DNA from: Haliea sp.
Lineage (GTDB): Bacteria > Pseudomonadota > Gammaproteobacteria > Pseudomonadales > Halieaceae
DNA: 36,135 bases
Assembly: GCA_024642265.1 (NCBI GenBank)
Contig: JAHEBL010000025.1
Span: forward strand, 1-36,135
Direction of reading: 5' to 3'
In this document: positions 9,065 to 16,143 of the stretch, piece by piece
Layout: every line of letters starts with the position of its first letter
Position numbering within the stretch: position 1 is the first letter of the stretch
The notes under the pieces: model-generated
The model's input: only the letters and a program-made list of their open reading frames with translations
What the model was told of the DNA's origin: nothing
Databases searched by the model: none
Position numbers and translations under genes: made by a program

Positions 9065-10320
9065 GCAGCAGCCTGTTTCTGCTGGTTCAGGGCATTGGCC
9101 ACGCGCAGTGCGCTGACCACGCCGTCCTCGTGGAAGCCGTTGTGCCAGTAGGCGCCACAGTACCAGGTGTTGCGCGGCCCGTTGATTTCTTCCCAGCGCT
9201 GCTGGGCTGCGATGCCGGCCAGCGAAAACACCGGGTGATCGTAGCTGAAGCGGCCCAGCACCTTGACAGGGTTGATCGCGGCGCTGTTATTGAGGGTGAC
9301 ACAGAATGTTTCCGGTGCCGTGATCCCCTGCAGGATATTCATGTTGTAGGTGACCACGGCGCGTTCCTGGTCGTTGCCCAGAGAATAGTTCCAGCTCGAC
9401 CAGGTCTTGCGGTTGCGCGGCAGCAGCCGGGTATCCGTGTGCAGCACGACATCATTGGACTGGTAGGGCAGCGCCCCCAGCACATCTCTTTCGATGGGAG
9501 TGGGTTCCTCCAGCAGCGCCAGCGCCTGGTCAGAGTGCGTGGCCAGCACGACCTGGTCGAAGGGCAGTTTGCGGCCATCGGCCATGGTCAGGATGACCCG
9601 GTTGGCCTGCCGGCTCACGTGCGCCACGGCGCAGCCGGTGAAGATACGCTGCTCAAAGCGCTGGCAAAGGGGGCGCAGGTATTCCCTCGAGCCGCCCTCT
9701 ATGACACGCCAGGTGGGTCTGTCCTGCACCGACAGTAAACCGTGGTTGCGGAAGAAGCGCAGAAAGAAGTTGAGAGGGAAATCCAGGATAGTGGCGCAGT
9801 TTGCTGACCAGATCGCCGAGCCCATGGCTGTCAGGTACTGCCGCTTGAAGGCCTCACTGTAGCGGTTGCGCTCCAGGTACTCCCCCAGGGTCTGGTTGTC
9901 GCTCACCCGTCCTGCGTCCAGGTCTGCAACCGACTCTTTATTGAAGCGCAGGATATCCCGGACCATGGTGAGGAAGCGCCAGGAAAGCAGGTTGCCGCGC
10001 TGCGCAAACAGGCTGTCGAGATTGGTTCCGGAGTATTCAAGCCCGGACTGCTCGTCCCGCACACTGAATCCCATGGAGGTTGGCTTGCTCGGCACCCCCA
10101 GGCTGTCCATCAGGGCAATGAAGTTGGGGTAGGTCCAGTCGTTGAAAACGATGAAACCAGTGTCGATGGCGTAGCGCCGGGTGCCGAGCTTGACGTCCAC
10201 GGTCGCGGTGTGACCGCCGATGGTCTTGCCCGCTTCGAAAACCGATACCTCATGATGGGTGCTGAGGTAGTGCGCGCAGCTAAGTCCGGAAATGCCGGAT
10301 CCAATGACAGCTATTTTCAA
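9061..10320 (-). CDS. FAD-dependent amine-oxidase-like oxidoreductase
   Basis: A 419-residue flavoprotein. It begins with a Rossmann nucleotide-binding segment, G8-S-G-I-S-G13, followed by an acidic strand end [11 protein letters not shown] typical of the amine oxidase/phytoene desaturase superfamily. The C-terminus ends with the [13 protein letters not shown] stretch that closes the FAD site in this subgroup. It is the first gene of the FAD-DUF1365-Cfa operon. The start is a TTG at 10320, with GGAGA about nine bases upstream and no alternative ATG before the Rossmann fold. Its reaction is not established from sequence; desaturation or oxidation of a methylated acyl chain is a reasonable inference. 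It is transcribed divergently from the ECF sigma gene. Confidence 0.87.
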   Translation of the reverse strand: MKIAVIGSGISGLSCAHYLSTHHEVSVFEAGKTIGGHTATVDVKLGTRRYAIDTGFIVFNDWTYPNFIALMDSLGVPSKPTSMGFSVRDEQSGLEYSGTNLDSLFAQRGNLLSWRFLTMVRDILRFNKESVADLDAGRVSDNQTLGEYLERNRYSEAFKRQYLTAMGSAIWSANCATILDFPLNFFLRFFRNHGLLSVQDRPTWRVIEGGSREYLRPLCQRFEQRIFTGCAVAHVSRQANRVILTMADGRKLPFDQVVLATHSDQALALLEEPTPIERDVLGALPYQSNDVVLHTDTRLLPRNRKTWSSWNYSLGNDQERAVVTYNMNILQGITAPETFCVTLNNSAAINPVKVLGRFSYDHPVFSLAGIAAQQRWEEINGPRNTWYCGAYWHNGFHEDGVVSALRVANALNQQKQAAA

Positions 10321-10388
10321 AACGCCGGTCTCCAGGCTCGGGTCGCTGTTGACAGGTCTGGCCTGTTAGCGAGTGAATGTTGTAGTTG

Positions 10389-10418
10389 CTGGTACGCTCG
10401 GCACCAGGGATCGGATCT
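10389..10418 (-). promoter_or_regulatory. Weak candidate ECF promoter for the lipid operon
   Basis: Reading leftward, AGATCC (10418-10413) is followed after exactly 18 bases by TACCAG (10394-10389). The first hexamer differs from TGATCC at one position, but the -10 is poor. It lies about 70 bases upstream of the oxidoreductase start. It is offered only because the divergent sigma promoter has the same spacing. Confidence 0.25.
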
Positions 10419-10443
10419 CTGACCAGTTTAGCCCAGGCACCTG

Positions 10444-10473
10444 TGATCCGCTTCTCTTGAGGTGGCGTATAGT
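10444..10473 (+). promoter_or_regulatory. Candidate RpoE (ECF) promoter, autoregulatory
   Basis: TGATCC at 10444-10449 and TATAGT at 10468-10473 are separated by exactly 18 bases. This is the pattern described for the Rhodobacter RpoE/ChrR regulon (TGATCC, 18-base spacer, TA-rich -10). It sits about 30 bases before the sigma gene start, leaving a short leader that contains the AGAGAGA ribosome site. Autoregulation of the sigma gene is therefore likely. Confidence 0.7.
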
Positions 10474-10504
10474 ATCCACAAGCGCTTAAGAGAGAGAAAA
10501 AGCA

Positions 10505-11104
10505 GTGGTTGATATCCCCGAGGGAACCAGGGCCGGTCCGCAGGAAGTAGTTGGACGGCGTACCGACGAGTGGAGCGAATGCCTCACCCTGATTGCAGCC
10601 AATCAGGACAGGGCCGCCTTTACCCGGTTTTTCAGGCATTTCGCCCCCCTGATCAAGGCGTTTGCCCTGGCCGGTTCCAGCCTGTCAGCCTCCGTGGCAG
10701 ACGAGCTGGTGCAGGAAGTGATGATCAAGGTGTGGCAGAAAGCCGGGGGGTTCAACCCCGAGAAAGCGGCTGCCAGTACCTGGGTGTATACGATAGCCCG
10801 CAATTGCCGGACCGATATGTTCCGCCGGTTGCAGAAATTTGATACGCCGCTCGCGGAGGACGACGTGTTTCCGGAGCAGGAAAGCGAGGAACCTTTTGCC
10901 CTGCTGCAGGGGCGCCGCACCCAGGAGCGCGTGAGGGAGCTGATGGCCACCCTGCCCGCAGACCAGATGCAGATCCTCGCAAAGGTATATATGGAAGGAA
11001 AATCGCACGCGGAAGCCGCCGCGGAACTCGACCTGCCGCTGGGCACGGTCAAGTCCCGGGTCAGGTTGGCTATTCAGAAACTTCAATTACAGATAGATCG
11101 TTAA
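10505..11104 (+). CDS. rpoE: ECF sigma factor, RpoE/ChrR-type
   Basis: A 199-residue RNA polymerase sigma factor. Sigma region 2 spans about residues 35-105, with the DELVQEVMIKVW core of region 2.2 and STWVYTIARN of 2.3/2.4. Region 4 spans about 140-197, with LPADQMQIL and the helix-turn-helix LDLPLGTVKSRV. No sigma 1.1 or region 3 is present, as in ECF sigmas. The start is a GTG at 10505 preceded by AGAGAGA. The gene is four bases upstream of a ChrR-type anti-sigma gene, which identifies it as the RpoE/ChrR (ECF11-like) group that answers singlet oxygen and organic peroxides. The class assignment rests on the partner and promoter as much as on the protein. Confidence 0.9.
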   Translation: MVDIPEGTRAGPQEVVGRRTDEWSECLTLIAANQDRAAFTRFFRHFAPLIKAFALAGSSLSASVADELVQEVMIKVWQKAGGFNPEKAAASTWVYTIARNCRTDMFRRLQKFDTPLAEDDVFPEQESEEPFALLQGRRTQERVRELMATLPADQMQILAKVYMEGKSHAEAAAELDLPLGTVKSRVRLAIQKLQLQIDR

Positions 11105-11108
11105 TATT

Positions 11109-11765
11109 ATGGCTAAATTTCATCCCGAACTCGACCTCCTGACCGAACATGCAGCGGGAAACTTACCCCTGGCCCAAGCGGCCTGCGTGTCGGTACACAT
11201 GAACTACTGTGATCAGTGCAAGCGCACTTCAGGCCAGCTCCAGAACCTGGGTGCCGCACTGTTCGACAACCTGCACGGTGAGCCGGTGGGCGATGCCCTG
11301 CTGAACTCGGTGCTGGCCAGGCTGGACGATGCACCGCCACTGAGTTATGCCAGCGCCAGCGAATGGGCTGCCGGCAGGACACCGGCCATTCTGCAGCGCC
11401 TGATGAGCGGTGACCTGACAGACCTGGTGTGGAAAAAGATTACCAGCACGCTGCGGATCAGCTATCTCAAGACCGGCGACCCCAATTTCGAATTTGCGCT
11501 CTACCATATCAAGGCGGGCGGCAGGATTCCGGAGCACACGCACCGCGGGTCGGAAATGACGCTGGTACTCGAGGGCGGGTTTTCCGATGCCGACGGCAGC
11601 TACCACCAGGGTGATTTCCTGCTGCGCCAGCCCAGTGACGTCCACGCCCCGACAGCGGTGCAGTCAGAAGATTGTATCTGCCTGGCGGTACTTGACGCCC
11701 CCTTGAAGTTTACCGGCTGGAAGTATCGCTGGATGAACCCCTTCCTGCAGCTCAATACCGGCTGA
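11109..11765 (+). CDS. chrR: ChrR-type zinc anti-sigma factor with cupin domain
   Basis: A 218-residue cytoplasmic anti-sigma factor. The N-terminal domain carries H5, H30, C34 and C37, matching the zinc site of Rhodobacter ChrR (H6, H31, C35, C38) with an offset of minus one. The C-terminal cupin holds H143, H145, E149 and H179, matching its second metal site (H141, H143, E147, H177) with an offset of plus two; C189 and C191 also align with a pair discussed in ChrR. The first domain binds and silences the sigma factor and the cupin is needed for release under singlet oxygen. The gene directly follows the sigma gene, and its stop codon lies inside a hairpin. Confidence 0.92.
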   Translation: MAKFHPELDLLTEHAAGNLPLAQAACVSVHMNYCDQCKRTSGQLQNLGAALFDNLHGEPVGDALLNSVLARLDDAPPLSYASASEWAAGRTPAILQRLMSGDLTDLVWKKITSTLRISYLKTGDPNFEFALYHIKAGGRIPEHTHRGSEMTLVLEGGFSDADGSYHQGDFLLRQPSDVHAPTAVQSEDCICLAVLDAPLKFTGWKYRWMNPFLQLNTG

Positions 11766-11780
11766 GCCTGGCGGCTCAGC
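11761..11780 (+). terminator. Stem-loop over the chrR stop codon, no U-tract
   Basis: GCTGAGCC and GGCTCAGC form a perfect eight-base stem around the loop TGGC, with the chrR TGA inside the left arm. It is followed by a C-run rather than T residues, so it is not a classical intrinsic terminator. It may protect the 3' end or slow ribosomes or RNase. Confidence 0.4.
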
Positions 11781-12082
11781 CCCCCTGGAAACAGGCGCCG
11801 TCCTCTCCGGTCGGCGGCCCTTCTGCCCCCCACTGATCACCATTAGCATATCGGCTCGGCACCTCTTCTTGGCCCCGGCTGGTGATAGCCCCGATTCATG
11901 GCATGAATAGTGGTCATTGTTCACGCAAACTGCCGGCTGTGCTACAGTCGGCGGCTGCTCGCACAAAGGGCATCGGAAAATGCCGGTTCCAGCGCTCGAT
12001 AAGGCTTGAGAAGGCCGCTGAATAAAGCGGCTCAGATGGGCGCTGGCGTTCAAAATAATCAGGTACGGGGGTATACACCGCA
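11781..12082 (+). promoter_or_regulatory. pntAA: Spacer upstream of pntAA with candidate promoter and operator
   Basis: This 302-base spacer has no convincing gene. It holds an inverted repeat ATTCATG-G-CATGAAT at 11894-11908, and just downstream TTCACG (11920-11925) and TACAGT (11943-11948) spaced by 17 bases, a moderate sigma-70 promoter for the transhydrogenase operon. A small hairpin, GCCGCT-6-AGCGGC, lies in the predicted leader at 12014-12031. The operator and promoter calls are pattern-based only. Confidence 0.35.
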
Positions 12083-13225
12083 ATGCGCATCGCCATTCCC
12101 AAGGAAACGCACCCGGGCGAAAACCGGGTTCCCATCACGCCGGATTCGGCCAAGAAGTTGTGCCGAATGGGCGCGGAGCTGGTGGTCGAGGCGGGCCTGG
12201 GCACCGGGTCCGGATTTGCCGACTCTGAATATACAGAGGCGGGAGCCACGGTTTCTGCCGATCGCAAGGAGCTGTTCAGCACCGCTGACGTGCTGTTGCG
12301 GCTGCGCAAGCCTGCACTTGACGAAATTGCACTGATGAAGCGCGGCTGTATCCACATCAGTTACCTCGATCCTTTCAATGAACAGGCACTGGTGAGCGCT
12401 CTCAAGGATGCCGGCATCACCGCCATCAGCATGGAGATGATCCCGCGCACCACCCGCAGCCAGAAGATGGACGCCCTCAGCTCCCAGGCCAACCTGGCAG
12501 GCTATGTCATGGTGCTGCAGGCGGCCTCTCACCTGCCCCGAATTTTCCCCATGATGATGACCCCGGCAGGCACCCTCAAGCCGGCCAATGTGTTCGTGAT
12601 CGGCGCAGGGGTAGCGGGTCTGCAGGCCATCGCCACCGCCAAGCGTCTCGGTGCCAAGGTGACGGCCTTCGATACGCGCCCCGTGGTGGCCGAACAGGTG
12701 CAGTCCCTGGGAGCCAAATTCCTGGAGATCGACCTCGGCGAGACCGGCCAGACCGCCGCCGGTTACGCCCTTGAGCTGACGCCTGAACAGGTGGACAAGC
12801 AGCGCCAGGCGCAAAAAGACGTCATTGCCAAGTCCGACGTGGTCATCACCACCGCCCAGGTGTTCGGCCGCAAGCCGCCGGTCCTGGTAACCAAAGACAT
12901 GGTAGAAGGCATGGCGCCGGGTTCGGTGATTGTCGACATGGCAGCGGAAACCGGGGGCAACGTCGAGGGCTCAGTACCCAACGAAATCGTGAAAGTCGGT
13001 GGTGTCACCATCATCGGCCTGGGCAACCTGGCCGGCGAAGTGGCCCGGGACGCCAGCCAGATGTACTCCTCCAACCTTTTCAATCTGGTAGAGGACAACT
13101 GGAACGAGGAACAAAAGCAATTCGTGGTGGATTTCGAGGACGATATCCTGCCCGGCTGTATTATCACCCACGGGGGTGAGGTGGTTAATGAGACCATCAA
13201 AAAAATCATGGAAGGGGGTGCATAG
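12083..13225 (+). CDS. pntAA: NAD(P) transhydrogenase subunit alpha part 1 (domain I)
   Basis: A 380-residue soluble subunit binding NAD(H). The alanine dehydrogenase/PNT N-terminal domain starts with RIAIPKETHPGENRVPITP, and a Rossmann motif G174-A-G-V-A-G179 opens the nucleotide-binding half. The length fits the split, three-gene transhydrogenase (as in Rhodospirillum and Pseudomonas) rather than the two-gene Escherichia form. With PntAB and PntB it transfers hydride from NADH to NADP+ using the proton gradient, supplying NADPH. The ATG at 12083 begins the conserved N-terminus exactly. Its stop is one base from the pntAB start, so the operon is tight. Confidence 0.96.
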   Translation: MRIAIPKETHPGENRVPITPDSAKKLCRMGAELVVEAGLGTGSGFADSEYTEAGATVSADRKELFSTADVLLRLRKPALDEIALMKRGCIHISYLDPFNEQALVSALKDAGITAISMEMIPRTTRSQKMDALSSQANLAGYVMVLQAASHLPRIFPMMMTPAGTLKPANVFVIGAGVAGLQAIATAKRLGAKVTAFDTRPVVAEQVQSLGAKFLEIDLGETGQTAAGYALELTPEQVDKQRQAQKDVIAKSDVVITTAQVFGRKPPVLVTKDMVEGMAPGSVIVDMAAETGGNVEGSVPNEIVKVGGVTIIGLGNLAGEVARDASQMYSSNLFNLVEDNWNEEQKQFVVDFEDDILPGCIITHGGEVVNETIKKIMEGGA

Positions 13226-13226
13226 C

Positions 13227-13514
13227 ATGATACCGGCAGAAGTTTTCCTGACATTTATCCTCATGTTGTCCATCTTTCTGGGCTTTGAGCTGATCAACAA
13301 GGTGCCCGCAACCCTGCACACACCGCTGATGTCCGGCGCAAACGCGATTTCCGGGATCACCCTGGTAGGGGCGATCAGCCTCGCCGGTACCGGCTCGCAG
13401 GACTTGTCGAACTGGCTGGGCGCGGCGGCAGTGGCCCTGGCCACCATTAACGTGGTGGGTGGTTATATGGTGACTGATCGCATGCTTGCCATGTTCAAGA
13501 AGAAGGGGAGCTAG
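13227..13514 (+). CDS. pntAB: NAD(P) transhydrogenase subunit alpha part 2 (domain II, membrane)
   Basis: A 95-residue inner-membrane protein with about three hydrophobic helices. It begins MIPAEVFLTFILML and contains the conserved stretch VPATLHTPLMSGANAISG near residues 25-42. It supplies half of the proton-translocating domain II; the other half is at the N-terminus of PntB. The ATG at 13227 follows the pntAA stop by one base and is preceded by GAAGGGGG. The frame is open further upstream inside pntAA, but those residues are not part of the family. Confidence 0.95.
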   Translation: MIPAEVFLTFILMLSIFLGFELINKVPATLHTPLMSGANAISGITLVGAISLAGTGSQDLSNWLGAAAVALATINVVGGYMVTDRMLAMFKKKGS

Positions 13515-13519
13515 AGGTC

Positions 13520-14872
13520 ATGGATAACCTGATTCAATACAGTTATGTGGTGGCGGCCGCTCTCTTCATTTTCGGACTCAAGCAACTCGGCTCTCCCGCC
13601 ACGGCCCGCCGTGGTAATTTCGTATCCGCGATCGCCATGCTTATCGCCGTGGTGGCAGCCCTGCTGGACCAGGGCATTGTCGAGTACCAGTGGATAGCCG
13701 TGGGTGTTGTTATCGGTGCCATTATCGGTGGTGCCGCTGCTCGCTTGGTGCAGATGACCGCCATGCCAGAGATGGTTGCGCTGTTCAACGGCTTTGGTGG
13801 TATGGCCAGTCTGCTGGTGGGCTGGGCGGCCCTGGCCCCCGGGTCTGCCACCTTCACCCTGGTTACCATCATCCTCTCCATTCTTATCGGTGGCGTGACT
13901 TTCACCGGCAGTATGATTGCCTATGGCAAGCTCAGCGAACGGATCGGGAGCGGTGCGGTCCTGTTCAGCGGCCAGCAGGTGGTCAACAGCCTGATCGTGC
14001 TGGGTATCCTGGGCGGTGCGGTGATGTTCTGCCTGCAGCCCGATAACCACAGCTGGTTGTACCTGGTGGTGGCACTGTCACTGGTATTCGGCGTGATGGC
14101 AGTTATACCTATCGGCGGTGCGGATATGCCGGTGGTTATTTCACTGCTGAACTCCTATTCGGGGCTGGCGGCCTGTGCCGCGGGCTTCGCGGTGAACAAC
14201 AACATACTCATCGTGGCTGGCGCACTGGTTGGAGCCTCCGGCATTATCCTCACCCAGATCATGTGCAAGGCGATGAACCGCTCCCTTGCCAATGTTCTGT
14301 TCAGCGGCTTCGGCAGTGGCAAGGTCGAGGCCACCGTGGTCGAAGGCGAAATCAAGCCGATCAGCGCCGAGGACGCCTATTACATACTGGAAGCAGCCAG
14401 CAACGTGGCGATCATCCCCGGCTATGGCATGGCTGTGGCCCAGGCCCAGCATGTGGTGAAGGAGTTGGCCGAACTGCTGGAGCGCAACGGCGCGGAAGTG
14501 AATTTTGGCATCCATCCCGTGGCGGGCAGGATGCCCGGCCATATGAACGTATTGCTGGCGGAGGCCGACGTGCCTTATGACCAGTTGCTGGAGATGGATG
14601 ATATCAACCCCCGCATGGAGAATGTGGACGTGGCCATCGTGATCGGCGCCAACGACGTGGTCAACCCGGCGGCCCGCGAGATCGAATCCTCTCCCATTTA
14701 CGGCATGCCGGTGATCAATGTCGACAAGGCTCGCACGGTGTTTGTGCTCAAACGCTCCATGGCCTCCGGCTTTGCCGGCATCGAGAACCCGCTGTTTTAC
14801 AAGGACAACACGCGCATGTTGTTCGGCGACGCCAAGGAGTCTATCGGCCAGCTGGTGCGCGAATTCAGCTGA
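13520..14872 (+). CDS. pntB: NAD(P) transhydrogenase subunit beta (domains II and III)
   Basis: A 450-residue protein: residues 1-270 form about eight or nine membrane helices of the proton channel, and residues 290-450 form the soluble NADP(H)-binding domain III, with IIPGYGMAVAQAQ and HPVAGRMPGHMNVLLAEA, the NADP-binding signatures of PntB. It begins five bases after the pntAB stop, with GGGGAGCTAGAGGTC before the ATG. A strong intrinsic terminator follows the stop by about 20 bases and closes the operon. Nothing unusual was seen. Confidence 0.96.
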   Translation: MDNLIQYSYVVAAALFIFGLKQLGSPATARRGNFVSAIAMLIAVVAALLDQGIVEYQWIAVGVVIGAIIGGAAARLVQMTAMPEMVALFNGFGGMASLLVGWAALAPGSATFTLVTIILSILIGGVTFTGSMIAYGKLSERIGSGAVLFSGQQVVNSLIVLGILGGAVMFCLQPDNHSWLYLVVALSLVFGVMAVIPIGGADMPVVISLLNSYSGLAACAAGFAVNNNILIVAGALVGASGIILTQIMCKAMNRSLANVLFSGFGSGKVEATVVEGEIKPISAEDAYYILEAASNVAIIPGYGMAVAQAQHVVKELAELLERNGAEVNFGIHPVAGRMPGHMNVLLAEADVPYDQLLEMDDINPRMENVDVAIVIGANDVVNPAAREIESSPIYGMPVINVDKARTVFVLKRSMASGFAGIENPLFYKDNTRMLFGDAKESIGQLVREFS

Positions 14873-14891
14873 TCTGCAGACTGTTCAAACC

Positions 14892-14920
14892 AACGCCGGC
14901 CCTGTGCCGGCGTTTTTTTT
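14892..14920 (+). terminator. Rho-independent terminator of pntAA-pntAB-pntB
   Basis: AACGCCGGC and GCCGGCGTT form a nine-base stem around the loop CCTGT, followed directly by a run of T residues. It lies about 20 bases after the pntB stop. Confidence 0.92.
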
Positions 14921-15039
14921 GGCCCCCGTCCGGCCTGTTCGTACAACAATGCAGACCCTGCGCCGGATCAATGTATTAACGGTCTGGACAGGCTAGTATC
15001 AGATCTTATGCTTGGTATTCACGTGCCGGAGACGAGATT

Positions 15040-16143
15040 ATGGCAGCTAACACACGCAAACCTGTGAAGAAGACAGCGCCTGCCAGGAACAAGGCTGCTG
15101 CCAGAAAGAAGCCCGTGGCTACTGCGAAAAAAGCCGCCGTGGCGAAGAAGCCCCCGGCAAAAAAAGCCGCCGGCAGCGGTTCCGCGAGCGGGCGCAAACG
15201 GTCTGCAAAAGTTCAGCCGGTTCGCAGCGGTGCGAGCCCTGCGGCTTCCACAGCGTCCGTAACACGCGGGCCGCAACCACCCCTGCTCAAGGCTTTGTAC
15301 GCAGAGCATCGGCATATTGCCAACGTCATGCGGCTGTTCAACGAGCAGTTGGACGCTATAGAGGCGGGTGAGCTGGTGGATACCCACGTGGTCTACGAGA
15401 TCATGGACTACATGGTGACCTGGCCGGATCGCTTCCATCACCCCCGTGAAGATCTCATCTACGGCCGGGTAGCGGAGCTGGATGTCGCAGTTGCGGACAG
15501 CGTGGACAGCCTGCAGCGCGATCATGACTACATGGCGAAAACGGGTCAGGAAGTGCTGCGCAATATCCAGCTGTGGCGCGATGGTGAGCTTGGCGGCGGC
15601 GTGCTGGTGAAGAGCGGCCGCGCCTACATTCAGCACATGTACGAACATATGAACAGCGAGGAAAAGCTGGTGTTCCCGCAGATTGAGGGGGTACTCGGTG
15701 CGGGTGACTGGGTGGAGCTGGAGCGGGATGACCGCCTGCGCCCGGTAGCCGACCCTGTTTTCGGGCAGCGCGTACAGCGCGAATTTCGCAATATGGCGCG
15801 CAAGTTGCGCAGCAATGTGAGGCGCGGGGTTGAGCGTGGCACCCTGGTGGAATGGCTCAGTGTCGAGGCGCTCATGGAGTCGCTCGAGGTCGTCTCGATG
15901 GCCTATGAATCCGCCCGCGACAGTGCCGGTGACCATGCGCGAATCGCCTGGGACGAGGGCGTTGAACTGTTTCGCGAATCGGTGGTAACGGCGCCCCTGC
16001 GGTGTGCTGCCAACAACGCCCGCCTGAGTCTGCGCCTGCTGCAGGAAGTTGCGGAAATTTCCCGCGATGCCCTGGGCGACCTGGCGCGGGTCAACCAGGA
16101 GCGCAAGGACCGGATTCGCCTGATGGATAGCCAGTCGGGTTAG
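15040..16143 (+). CDS. Hemerythrin-domain protein with histone H1-like Lys/Ala tail
   Basis: A 367-residue protein in three parts. Residues 1-60 are a low-complexity tail rich in Lys, Ala and Pro (repeats such as AKKPPAKKAA), like histone H1 or the C-terminus of AlgP/PhaF. Residues about 82-215 form a four-helix hemerythrin domain with likely di-iron ligands H90/H92, H133/H134, E137, H162, H199, H203 and E207. Residues 220-367 are a helical region of unknown fold. Hemerythrins bind oxygen, NO or iron; the tail suggests nucleic-acid or polyanion binding. The ATG at 15040 follows a GAGACGAG ribosome site. Expression appears independent, between the pnt terminator and a converging ABC gene, whose end it overlaps by 53 bases. 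The function is not known. Confidence 0.82.
   Translation: MAANTRKPVKKTAPARNKAAARKKPVATAKKAAVAKKPPAKKAAGSGSASGRKRSAKVQPVRSGASPAASTASVTRGPQPPLLKALYAEHRHIANVMRLFNEQLDAIEAGELVDTHVVYEIMDYMVTWPDRFHHPREDLIYGRVAELDVAVADSVDSLQRDHDYMAKTGQEVLRNIQLWRDGELGGGVLVKSGRAYIQHMYEHMNSEEKLVFPQIEGVLGAGDWVELERDDRLRPVADPVFGQRVQREFRNMARKLRSNVRRGVERGTLVEWLSVEALMESLEVVSMAYESARDSAGDHARIAWDEGVELFRESVVTAPLRCAANNARLSLRLLQEVAEISRDALGDLARVNQERKDRIRLMDSQSG

Noticed and set aside
14976-14999. TTAACG and TAGTAT before the hemerythrin gene as a promoter
   Set aside because: The spacing is only 12 bases, too short for a sigma-70 promoter.
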